Of a stretch of DNA of 64,000 nucleotides, positions 52,448 through 60,065 are shown one piece after another. Numbering within the stretch: the stretch's first letter is position 1; each line of letters begins with the position of its first letter. This stretch comes from an uncultured Armatimonadota bacterium. Lineage in GTDB: Bacteria; Armatimonadota; Fimbriimonadia; Fimbriimonadales; Fimbriimonadaceae. The notes beneath the pieces are model-generated. The model did no database searches. It saw nothing but the letters and a program-made list of their open reading frames with translations, and was not told the origin of the DNA. The position numbers were made by a program, and so were the translations under genes. The stretch lies in contig CAIUHP010000038.1 of assembly GCA_903899015.1 (NCBI GenBank), positions 1 to 64,000 on the forward strand, given 5' to 3'.

Positions 52448-53511
52448 TGAGGGGCGGATCTCAAGCGCTCGTCACGATTGACGGAACTCACGGTGAGGGA
52501 GGAGGCGCACTCGTGCGCACCAGCCTGGTGATGGCGGCCCTTACTCAGCAAGGCGTGCGCATCCAAGACGTTCGAGGCGGCACACGGCATCCTGGGCTTG
52601 ACGCAGAAGACCTAACTCTTTTGAAGGCTCTATGTTCTATCTCGCGAGCAGAAACGGTTGGTGATTACTTAGGCTCAAACAGCATCAGTTTCTTACCTAC
52701 GACTCGACCATCTGGCTTCAAAGGCGAGATTCCGTCGATCAGGAATGACTCCAATCGGGGTGCCAATGCCCTCGTTGTTCTCGGCTCGCTTATTCCTGTT
52801 TTGGCCCGCAGCGGAGTCTATTCGACGCTTGAAGTTGAGGGGGAAACCTTCGGCTCCAACGCTATCAGCTACGACTATTTTGACCGGGTTACGTTACCTG
52901 CCTTGCAAAAAGTTGGGCTTTACGCCTATCCCGAACTCACCGCGGTGGGTTTTGGCCGCGAATCCAAGGGGAGAGTCGCCTTAGATGTCGAGCCCAGCAC
53001 GCTCAATGGAATCGATTGGTCCGATCGTGGGGGGCTAAAATCGGTTCAAGCAGTTGTGACAACGAGCGGAATTCCGTTGACGGTGGGCGAACGCATTGTG
53101 TCCCACCTTCGAACACTTGCCCAAAGTACGGGACTCAAAATCCAAGTCCAACTCAATCAAATTGACGAGAAGACTGCGGGAGCATTTGTAACGACATGGG
53201 CTACGTACGAACGAGGGATGGGGGGCGGAACGGCAATGGGGGCTCGAGGTATTCGTGGAGAAACACTCGCTCAACAGGCGTTTCAAGAGATGTTCGAGTG
53301 GATGACGAGTTCCACCACAACGGATCCCTTCCTTGCGGACCAATTACTTTTGCCGTTAGCAATTGCCGAGTCTCCATCTGTCTTTAGCGTCTCAAGGCTT
53401 ACGATGAGATTCTTAACGATTGTGTGGGTCATCAAACAGTTCACACCCATTCATATCACCGTCCGGGGTACCGAGAACGGACCGGGCGTGATCACGATTG
53501 AACGTCGGTGA
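52447..53511 (+). CDS. RtcA-like RNA 3'-phosphate cyclase homologue, apparently lacking catalytic His
   Basis: A 354-residue protein of the RNA 3'-terminal phosphate cyclase family. Recognisable motifs are IDGTHGEGGGALVRTSL, RGGTRHPGL and DPFLADQLLLPLAIAES. In E. coli RtcA the adenylated His309 lies in a SCHLLTN segment; here the aligned segment reads LTMRFLT with R321 in that place. The GGTDNPSAPP-like and PAGGG regions are also altered. It is therefore probably a divergent or non-catalytic member, like eukaryotic Rcl1. The ATG overlaps the upstream stop by one base. Confidence 0.8.
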   Translation: MRGGSQALVTIDGTHGEGGGALVRTSLVMAALTQQGVRIQDVRGGTRHPGLDAEDLTLLKALCSISRAETVGDYLGSNSISFLPTTRPSGFKGEIPSIRNDSNRGANALVVLGSLIPVLARSGVYSTLEVEGETFGSNAISYDYFDRVTLPALQKVGLYAYPELTAVGFGRESKGRVALDVEPSTLNGIDWSDRGGLKSVQAVVTTSGIPLTVGERIVSHLRTLAQSTGLKIQVQLNQIDEKTAGAFVTTWATYERGMGGGTAMGARGIRGETLAQQAFQEMFEWMTSSTTTDPFLADQLLLPLAIAESPSVFSVSRLTMRFLTIVWVIKQFTPIHITVRGTENGPGVITIERR

Positions 53512-53601
53512 TAATTGGAATCAATTCAATGCTAGCGAATAAATCCGCTGTCTTATAGATATCAGCGGTTCCATTCTAAACCGGTTGGGTACCTTGTTGC
53601 G

Positions 53602-54210
53602 ATGCGGCTCCCCTTGGTTCTCGGTGCAATGTCCCTTGTCGCGCTTGCTAGCGCAGATCGTCTGATCGATATTCCCACCGCTCGCAAAATTCCGTTTGAG
53701 GATGTCCGCTACGAATTTCGCTCACAGCCTTTCTCTTCCGGTACGTTTGAGCAATATCTCGGACTAGGCGTCGGGAAATCATTTGAGCTCGATCTGAGAG
53801 CTATGGAGGAGCGGGGGCAAAAACAAGTTGGCACATTCGATTTTGCTTACGACTTAATTGCCGCTCTTCCAGGCGTGTCGCCAGGAATCAGTTTTGGCGT
53901 TCAAGATGGAGCAGATCGAACGGCTGATGGTCGCCGATACTACTTTGCAACGACTTACCGAGATGTGTTGCAGGTCATCGGTGGCTCGGTAAAGACGGAC
54001 GTTACGCTCGGTGTACAGACGGGAAAACTAACGTCGCCATTTGTTGGATTCAGTTTGCCGTTTAGCAAGCACGTCTACTTTATTGGCGAGCATAACGGCT
54101 ATCGAATCAGCGCAGGTCTCGAATTCCGATTCACCGACCGAATTGCGGTTCGATATTACACGCGTGACAAAGAGATGTTTCTTAGTCTGAGTGCTTCTGG
54201 CCGGTTTTAA
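53602..54210 (+). CDS. Exported protein, probable small outer-membrane beta-barrel
   Basis: A 202-residue protein with a signal peptide (about 1-18, ending ASA). Beta-strand-rich sequence follows with alternating polar and apolar residues, and a C-terminal aromatic residue (SASGRF). This is the usual sign for outer-membrane insertion. No named family is certain, though YjbH-like proteins are similar in style. The final 29 bp overlap the convergent plsC gene. Confidence 0.55.
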   Translation: MRLPLVLGAMSLVALASADRLIDIPTARKIPFEDVRYEFRSQPFSSGTFEQYLGLGVGKSFELDLRAMEERGQKQVGTFDFAYDLIAALPGVSPGISFGVQDGADRTADGRRYYFATTYRDVLQVIGGSVKTDVTLGVQTGKLTSPFVGFSLPFSKHVYFIGEHNGYRISAGLEFRFTDRIAVRYYTRDKEMFLSLSASGRF

Positions 54211-54850
54211 GAGCGAGGCCATTCTCGGCGCATAAAGTAAGAATGCTTTGTTGGAGGGCTTGGGTGAATAATTCCCGGTTCTCCTTTTCAGTGGGGGCTG
54301 TCGCGACATCCGAATATCGAAAAGGCTTCCCGTAAGCAACGATCACTTCGGCTTTGCCGCCAGATTTCTTGCCCTTCGGCATGACGACATTGGTTCCGAC
54401 AATTCCCACGGGAACAACCGGGGCGTTGGTGCGTTTAGCCAGCATCGCAACCCCTCGGTTCAAGTCAAGCATCGTTTCTCCGTCTCCTCGAGTACCTTCT
54501 GGAAAAATTAAAACGGCTGCCCCTTCTTCGAGCAATGAAATCGTCTTTCTTATGGATTCGGTGTCTGATTCGCCGCGTTTCACCGGATAGGCACCGATAG
54601 AACTGATTAGCGCGCCAAAAGCTTTGACATGAAAGAGCTCTTCCTTAGCCATAAAGATCAGCTGACGCTTCGTACCGCAAGCAACCGCAGGTGGGTCCAT
54701 GTGGCTAAGATGATTGGGTGCGACCAAAACGCCACCAGTTAATGGCAAATTTTCTTGGTTCACCGATCGAAATCCGCCGTGGGTTCCAAAATAAAGATTC
54801 TTTATCACCCAGCGCACAAGCGCATACCACGTCGGATTCTTGCCTCTCAT
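54182..54850 (-). CDS. plsC: 1-acyl-sn-glycerol-3-phosphate acyltransferase
   Basis: A 222-residue PlsC-type acyltransferase that acylates lysophosphatidic acid to phosphatidic acid in phospholipid synthesis. Block I NHLSHMDPPAV (HxxxxD), block III FPEGTRGDGE and the downstream VPVGIVGTNVVMP are typical. ATG 54850 fits the family; the frame extends to a TTG at 54895. The opposing MFS gene starts 10 bp away, so each promoter must lie within the other gene. The 3' end overlaps the barrel gene by 29 bp. Confidence 0.9.
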   Translation of the reverse strand: MRGKNPTWYALVRWVIKNLYFGTHGGFRSVNQENLPLTGGVLVAPNHLSHMDPPAVACGTKRQLIFMAKEELFHVKAFGALISSIGAYPVKRGESDTESIRKTISLLEEGAAVLIFPEGTRGDGETMLDLNRGVAMLAKRTNAPVVPVGIVGTNVVMPKGKKSGGKAEVIVAYGKPFRYSDVATAPTEKENRELFTQALQQSILTLCAENGLALKTGQKHSD

Positions 54851-54860
54851 CACTTTGATT

Positions 54861-56123
54861 ATGTCGTCTGATCCTTGGTACCGTCGCCTTAACAAGACTC
54901 AATGGCTGATTCTGTTCGTAGCTTGGCTAGGATGGGTCTTCGACGTGATGGACACTGCATTGTTCAATTTTGCAAAGGTGCCCATGATGACGGAAATGCT
55001 AGGGAAGGCTCATTACAAATTAGAAGGGCCGCGAATTGAAGGGCAGATCCAGACGTGGTTCCTTATCGGGTGGGCGATTGGAGGCTTAGTTTTCGGCATT
55101 CTGGCCGATCGATGGGGGCGTACCCGAACACTGATCGTTACGATATTGATGTATTGCTCTTTGACGGGCTTAACTGCATTCTGCCGAACTCCCGATCAGG
55201 TAATTCTTGCCCGATTCCTCACCGCACTCGGTATTGGTGGTGAATGGGCAGCCGGGGCTGCCTTAGTTGCCGAAACCTTTCCCAACGAGCTGAGAGGTAT
55301 TGCCGCCGCCATGCTTCAGAGTGCAGCCGCATTCGGGCCAATTTTTGCTGCGATTGCAAACTTAACTCTGGCGACAACCTCTTGGCGTGCTCTATTCGTG
55401 GTGGGTGTTTTGCCTGCGCTAGTTTGTGTCCTCATTCGATGGCACGTACCTGAACCCAATAGACAAGTGCCGGCTGTGAAGGCGAGTGGCCCCTTGGATT
55501 CCCTTAGGGATCTCTTCGGAAACCCAAGGTGGCGAAGGAATGCGATTGTGGCGATGGTGATTGGAGTGGTCGGGGTCACAGGGGCAGGCATCGCGCCGTT
55601 TTGGATTCCAAATCTCGTTAAAGAAGCCAGCGTTGGAATGTCCGATGTCATCATTCGAACTCGAACGAGTCAGGCAACGATGGTGATTCACATCGGCACC
55701 TTGTTAGGAGTGTTTGCTTTTCCGTTGCTTGCGAACCGAATCGGACGCCGCAAGGCATTTGGCATCTTCTTTATTTGCAGTCCATTGATGACCGCATTGG
55801 CACTTTTTGGAGGAGCCAACTACTACCGGATGCTCATCTTGATGCCCCTCACGACATTCTTTGCTATCGGAGTCAGTGCTGGGTTTGTCTTGTACTTCCC
55901 AGAGCTCTTCCCAACGCGTTTGCGAGCCACTGGCGCGGGCCTTGCCTACAACGTGGGGAGAATCTTCTCTGCTCCGATTCCTTGGTTGACAGGAATTCTA
56001 ATGGGAGCCCTCAATGGTAGTGTCGCATCTGGGGTATTAATCGCGAGCGGGATTTATGTTTTTGGACTCATTGCGATCCCATTTGCACCCGAAACGCGCA
56101 ATCAGCCCCTTCCTGAGGCCTAA
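54861..56123 (+). CDS. MFS transporter, sugar/organic-acid:proton symporter type
   Basis: A 420-residue transporter with twelve predicted membrane segments. The loop-2/3 signature occurs as GILADRWGRTRTL, and LTALGIGGEWAAGAALVAETFP is like the aromatic-acid/sugar symporters. The second-half repeat is NRIGRRKAFG. LYFPELFPTRLRATGAGLAYNVGR is characteristic of the metabolite:H+ symporter subfamily. The substrate cannot be told. ATG 54861 was chosen over 54840 because it directly precedes the WYRRLNKTQW start of the family. Confidence 0.88.
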   Translation: MSSDPWYRRLNKTQWLILFVAWLGWVFDVMDTALFNFAKVPMMTEMLGKAHYKLEGPRIEGQIQTWFLIGWAIGGLVFGILADRWGRTRTLIVTILMYCSLTGLTAFCRTPDQVILARFLTALGIGGEWAAGAALVAETFPNELRGIAAAMLQSAAAFGPIFAAIANLTLATTSWRALFVVGVLPALVCVLIRWHVPEPNRQVPAVKASGPLDSLRDLFGNPRWRRNAIVAMVIGVVGVTGAGIAPFWIPNLVKEASVGMSDVIIRTRTSQATMVIHIGTLLGVFAFPLLANRIGRRKAFGIFFICSPLMTALALFGGANYYRMLILMPLTTFFAIGVSAGFVLYFPELFPTRLRATGAGLAYNVGRIFSAPIPWLTGILMGALNGSVASGVLIASGIYVFGLIAIPFAPETRNQPLPEA

Positions 56124-56136
56124 TTTGTGATCGAAT

Positions 56137-57225
56137 GTGCGTTTTGAGGCGTCTAGATTAATCGTGCTGCTCTCGCAATTAGCAATGACGCTTCTTAGTT
56201 TTTCTAGCTTAGGCGGATCAACTCACTCCACCATTCCTTCGAATGACTCACACGTCCGTTATGTGGGGCGTTTTGACCTGCAAAATGCCGATGGTCCAAG
56301 GTGTGCTTGGCCCGCAAGCATGGTTGAGTTCTCGTTTAAGGGCTCTACCGCCAAAGTTAAATTGCGGGAATCGGGTTTAGACCAGTATCAGGTCGTGATT
56401 GATGGCTCACCGACGTCAATACTTAAACCCGAAAAGGGAGATGGAACTTACGAATTGGCGACCAATCTCCCGTCAAAAGTTCATCGGGTACAGATCGTCA
56501 AGAGGACCGAGAGTTATGTAGGAATGGGGCAATTCCTGGGCTTTGACCTTGACGGGCCGATGATGAATTTACCGAAATCACACCGACTTATCGAGGTTAT
56601 AGGAGACTCGATAAGCTGCGGTTATGGAAACGAAGGCAAGGTCAAGGAAGAACATTTTAAACCTGAGACCGAAAATGCCTACCTTACTTACGGCGCGCTA
56701 ACCGCCCGAGAACTAAATGCGGATTTCCACGATATCGCTTGGTCAGGCCGCAAAATGTGGCCGGATAACACCATTCCGGAAATCTATGACTTAGCGTTGC
56801 CAGAGGACAAGACTTCAACTTGGAATTTAAAAGACAGCATCCCCGATGTGATCGTCATCAATTTGGCCACGAATGATTTTGGAAACAAAAATCCCGATCA
56901 AAAAGGCTGGACAGAAGCGTACTCTGCATTTATTCAAAGGTTGAGAGGCCGGGCACCCAAAGCAAGAATCTACTGCACAGTCGGACCGATGATGACGGAT
57001 AATTGGCCGCCTAATAACAAAGCTTTGACAACCGTAAAGAGTTACCTGGTCGAAGTTCTGAGGCTTCGTGCAAGTGTAGGTGACGATAACATTCGAGTCA
57101 TCGAGTTCGAAACTCAAGATGAAGCGAGAGATGGAATTGGATCAGACTGGCACCCAAATTTGAAAACTCATCGGAAAATGGCTGATGTTCTTGAAGCCGC
57201 GATTCGGTCAGATTTGAAATGGTAG
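56137..57225 (+). CDS. Secreted CE2-like SGNH esterase
   Basis: A 362-residue hydrolase with a signal peptide (about 1-28). The N-terminal jelly-roll (about 40-135) has VRYVGRFDLQNADGPRCAWP and GSTAKVKL. The SGNH domain carries the nucleophile GDSISCGYGNEG, the NDFGN motif in NLATNDFG, and DWHPNLKTH with catalytic Asp/His. This two-domain order matches carbohydrate esterase family 2 (acetyl xylan or glucomannan esterases). It starts at GTG 56137, 13 bp after the MFS transporter stop, so transport and deacetylation of an oligosaccharide may be linked. Confidence 0.85.
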   Translation: MRFEASRLIVLLSQLAMTLLSFSSLGGSTHSTIPSNDSHVRYVGRFDLQNADGPRCAWPASMVEFSFKGSTAKVKLRESGLDQYQVVIDGSPTSILKPEKGDGTYELATNLPSKVHRVQIVKRTESYVGMGQFLGFDLDGPMMNLPKSHRLIEVIGDSISCGYGNEGKVKEEHFKPETENAYLTYGALTARELNADFHDIAWSGRKMWPDNTIPEIYDLALPEDKTSTWNLKDSIPDVIVINLATNDFGNKNPDQKGWTEAYSAFIQRLRGRAPKARIYCTVGPMMTDNWPPNNKALTTVKSYLVEVLRLRASVGDDNIRVIEFETQDEARDGIGSDWHPNLKTHRKMADVLEAAIRSDLKW

Positions 57226-57263
57226 TAGCTCGGGAAGAGAACTTCTTGAGCATGAAAACCGGT

Positions 57264-57300
57264 ACAACCCATTAACGGCAATTGCCGGTTGGTAGGTTGT
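57264..57300 (+). promoter_or_regulatory. Hairpin abutting the M3 peptidase start codon
   Basis: ACAACC (57264-57269) pairs with GGTTGT (57295-57300), which ends at the base before ATG 57301. The inner CGGCAATTGCCG (57276-57287) is self-complementary. The likely ribosome-binding region (GGTAGG) lies inside the stem. Confidence 0.45.
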
Positions 57301-59307
57301 ATGAAGCTTCGTTATTCTCTCGTATCTGTTCTTGGTCTGGGTGCCCTATCGTCAATGTCAATTGCCGAAGTACCAGAAGGGGTCAAGGCTGCCCTCAAGC
57401 AAGCCGACGCTCGAATCGCCCAAATCGTCGCAATCCCGGATAAGCAGCGTACCTTTGCGAATACTCTAGGGGCACTTGACGACCTCTCAGGGATGCTTGA
57501 CGATGCTACTTCGCTTCCCATCTTCATGGAGAATGTCGCTAACGACCCGAAGGCGAGAGCGGATGCACGGGAAGCGGAAGAGTTTGCTGGCAACTGGCAG
57601 ATTGCGGTCGGAAAGAGGGAAGACCTTTATCATGCGATTAAGGCCTATGCTGCGACTCACCCTAAGCTGAAAGGTGAGCACGCTCGATTTCTAGCATTTA
57701 CTTTGCGTGATTACCATCGTGCAGGCATGGATTTGCCGAAAACTCAACGTGCTCGACTACAAGAAATTGAGATGGAGATCAACAAACTCGGTATCGAGTT
57801 TAGTCAGAATATCGCCGACGATTCGACGCACATACCCATCAAAGCAGCCGATCTTAAAGGCGTTCCGACCGACGTTCTGGATCGACTCCAAAAGCAGGGC
57901 GATTCGCTTCTGGTCGGCATGGACACACCTACCGTTGATCCAATCCTCACCTATTGCGATAACGAATCGACAAGAAAATCGGTTTGGCTCGCTTTTAAGC
58001 GACGAGGCGGCGAGAAGAATGTCAAAACACTCGAGAAGATTCTCAGGCTTCGATATGAGCAAGCGCACATTCTTGGATACAAGTCAGCGGCAGACTTTGA
58101 AACGGAAGTTCGCATGGCAAAGAACGCTGCCAATGTGGCGAAGTTCTATCGCGACCTACAGCCAATCGTTCGAAAAAAGGCGATTGTCGATTTCAAAGAG
58201 TATTTAGCCACGAAGCGAGCGCACACCGGCGACCCCAAGGCAACTTTCCACCAGTGGGACCAGGGCTACTACAAGAGCATGCTCATGAAGAGCAAATATG
58301 CCGTCGATCGCGTGAAAATCAGCGAGTATTTCCCCATGCAGAGGGTTGTGGATGGCCTGTTTTCGGTTGCTCAATCGCTTTATGGCTTGAAGTTTAAGGA
58401 TGTCACGGCCGATATTGAGAAGCTCGGATTACCAAAATGGGATAACGACATCAAACTGTTTCAAGTCAACGATGTTGCCTCGGGCAAGTTCTTGGGTCGC
58501 TTCTACATCGACCTGTATCCTCGAAAAGGAAAGTACAGCCATGCCGCATGTTGGGGATTGAAGCCACACATGACTTTCAGCAATGGCACGGAACAACCTG
58601 CCTTAGCCGCTCTCGTTTGCAACTTTACCAAGCCAACTGCAGATAAGCCCAGCTTGTTGCCGCATGACGAAGTGGAAACGTTCTTCCACGAATTTGGTCA
58701 CTGCTTGCATAACCTTATGAGCGAAGCGAAAATGGAGCGGTTTGCAGGCACGAGTGTCGCACGTGACTTTGTCGAAGCTCCGTCGCAAATGTTTGAGAAC
58801 TGGGTTTGGGATTCAAATGTACTCAAGACCTTTGCACGCCACTACAAAACGGGTCAGCCGTTCCCCGATAAACTCCTCAATGGAATGCTTAAGGCCCGTT
58901 ATATGGGAAGTGGAATGGAAGCGGAGCATCAATTCTACTTTGGAATCGTCGACCAAAAATATCACACGGCGCCCGGTGGAGTCGTGGACACGACGAAAGT
59001 TGGCATCGACACCATGCGGCAGGTTGAACTGTATCAAGGCGTTCCTGGAACGATGTTCCAAGCTTCATTTACTCACCTCATAGGTTATCAAGCCGCCTAC
59101 TATGGCTATCAATGGTCGCTTGTATACGCTCAAGATATGTTCCAGAGGTTTGAGCACTTCGGATTGCTTAACCCTAAATCTGGAATGTACTACCGCAAGC
59201 ACATCCTCTCTAAAGGAGGCACCCTAGACGAGATGGAAATGCTCCACGAATATCTTGGTCGTGCTCCGCAGATGGAAGCCTTCCTCAAGCACCTGGGATT
59301 GAAATAG
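57301..59307 (+). CDS. M3-family oligopeptidase, exported
   Basis: A 668-residue thimet/oligopeptidase-type metallopeptidase with a signal peptide (about 1-22, ending SIAE). The zinc motif ETFFHEFGHCLHNL has HEFGH at 463-467, with the third-ligand helix in VEAPSQMFENWVWD. The flanking FSNGTEQPALAALVCNF and C-terminal YQWSLVYAQDMFQRF are family landmarks. Members cut short peptides. The signal peptide suggests a periplasmic place, whereas classic OpdA/Dcp members are cytoplasmic or periplasmic. A terminator follows at 59321. Confidence 0.93.
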   Translation: MKLRYSLVSVLGLGALSSMSIAEVPEGVKAALKQADARIAQIVAIPDKQRTFANTLGALDDLSGMLDDATSLPIFMENVANDPKARADAREAEEFAGNWQIAVGKREDLYHAIKAYAATHPKLKGEHARFLAFTLRDYHRAGMDLPKTQRARLQEIEMEINKLGIEFSQNIADDSTHIPIKAADLKGVPTDVLDRLQKQGDSLLVGMDTPTVDPILTYCDNESTRKSVWLAFKRRGGEKNVKTLEKILRLRYEQAHILGYKSAADFETEVRMAKNAANVAKFYRDLQPIVRKKAIVDFKEYLATKRAHTGDPKATFHQWDQGYYKSMLMKSKYAVDRVKISEYFPMQRVVDGLFSVAQSLYGLKFKDVTADIEKLGLPKWDNDIKLFQVNDVASGKFLGRFYIDLYPRKGKYSHAACWGLKPHMTFSNGTEQPALAALVCNFTKPTADKPSLLPHDEVETFFHEFGHCLHNLMSEAKMERFAGTSVARDFVEAPSQMFENWVWDSNVLKTFARHYKTGQPFPDKLLNGMLKARYMGSGMEAEHQFYFGIVDQKYHTAPGGVVDTTKVGIDTMRQVELYQGVPGTMFQASFTHLIGYQAAYYGYQWSLVYAQDMFQRFEHFGLLNPKSGMYYRKHILSKGGTLDEMEMLHEYLGRAPQMEAFLKHLGLK

Positions 59308-59320
59308 TCAAAGTCAAGGG

Positions 59321-59349
59321 AGCATGGGTTCTATCGAGCCCATGCTTTT
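59321..59349 (+). terminator. Intrinsic terminator of M3 gene
   Basis: AGCATGGG (59321-59328) pairs with CCCATGCT (59338-59345), followed by TTTT. It is embedded in the 3' end of the opposing peptidase gene. Confidence 0.7.
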
Positions 59350-59990
59350 TCGACCGCTGCATATCCTTCTGGATCAAACTGCTTAAGCTCAAACTTCAGA
59401 AATGGAAAGAAGTCGTTTCGTCCAAAGTAAGCCTCGGTACATTCAGCAAAATATTCAAATTTGTTGGTGAGGGCATAAGCTTTTCGTCGCCCCCCTGTCA
59501 CAAACGGAACGGAATCATACAGATGGCTGCTAACCGCATGTTCGTAGGCCGCACCAATCGTTGGTTCGTCTTCTCCGAGATGTAGGAAGTGGTAGGAATG
59601 GGCGAGTTCGTGGAGCACCATGGAGGGTTGGATGTGCTGCCAAGCCAGGAAGTTTTTGAGATTTCCAATCTCGATCCCATGGGCCATGTCTGGGTTGTAT
59701 CCATGGTCCTTGAGCCATGTGGCATCGGGATGAAACGCAGCCGTCGTCGTTGGATCATTCAGTTCAATCCAAAAAGGCACCTTCTTCAAATCCTGAAAGG
59801 CAGAATTGGGAACCTCTTGTTTTACTTGCCGAAGACGGTATCCCAATAATTCCAGGGACGGTTTAAGAAGTTTGGGAGATTTAAGTGCGGTTGGACTCAC
59901 CATCACCGTGAACTCTTCAATGAGCATTTTGCTGTAGCGGTCGGTCGGAGGCTGAGTGAATCCTTGAACGAAGAGAAGAAGCGCCAACAC
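59331..59990 (-). CDS. Anthrax-lethal-factor-like zinc metallopeptidase
   Basis: A 219-residue protein with a short hydrophobic N-terminus that may export it. The zinc motif is VLHELAHSYHFLHLG (HELAH 127-131), and the third ligand is in NKFEYFAECTEAYFG, a gluzincin arrangement. The segment KAYALTNKFEYFAE resembles a family of small bacterial secreted peptidases related to anthrax lethal factor, seen in planctomycete-type genomes. The target is unknown. Its 3' end contains the terminator of the convergent M3 gene. Confidence 0.7.
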   Translation of the reverse strand: MLALLLFVQGFTQPPTDRYSKMLIEEFTVMVSPTALKSPKLLKPSLELLGYRLRQVKQEVPNSAFQDLKKVPFWIELNDPTTTAAFHPDATWLKDHGYNPDMAHGIEIGNLKNFLAWQHIQPSMVLHELAHSYHFLHLGEDEPTIGAAYEHAVSSHLYDSVPFVTGGRRKAYALTNKFEYFAECTEAYFGRNDFFPFLKFELKQFDPEGYAAVEKAWAR

Positions 59991-60065
59991 AAGTAGAGGA
60001 TAGCAAATGATCGCTCCGATTTTGGATCGACCATTTGAATCCTCAGCTTGTTACGTGAGCTAATT

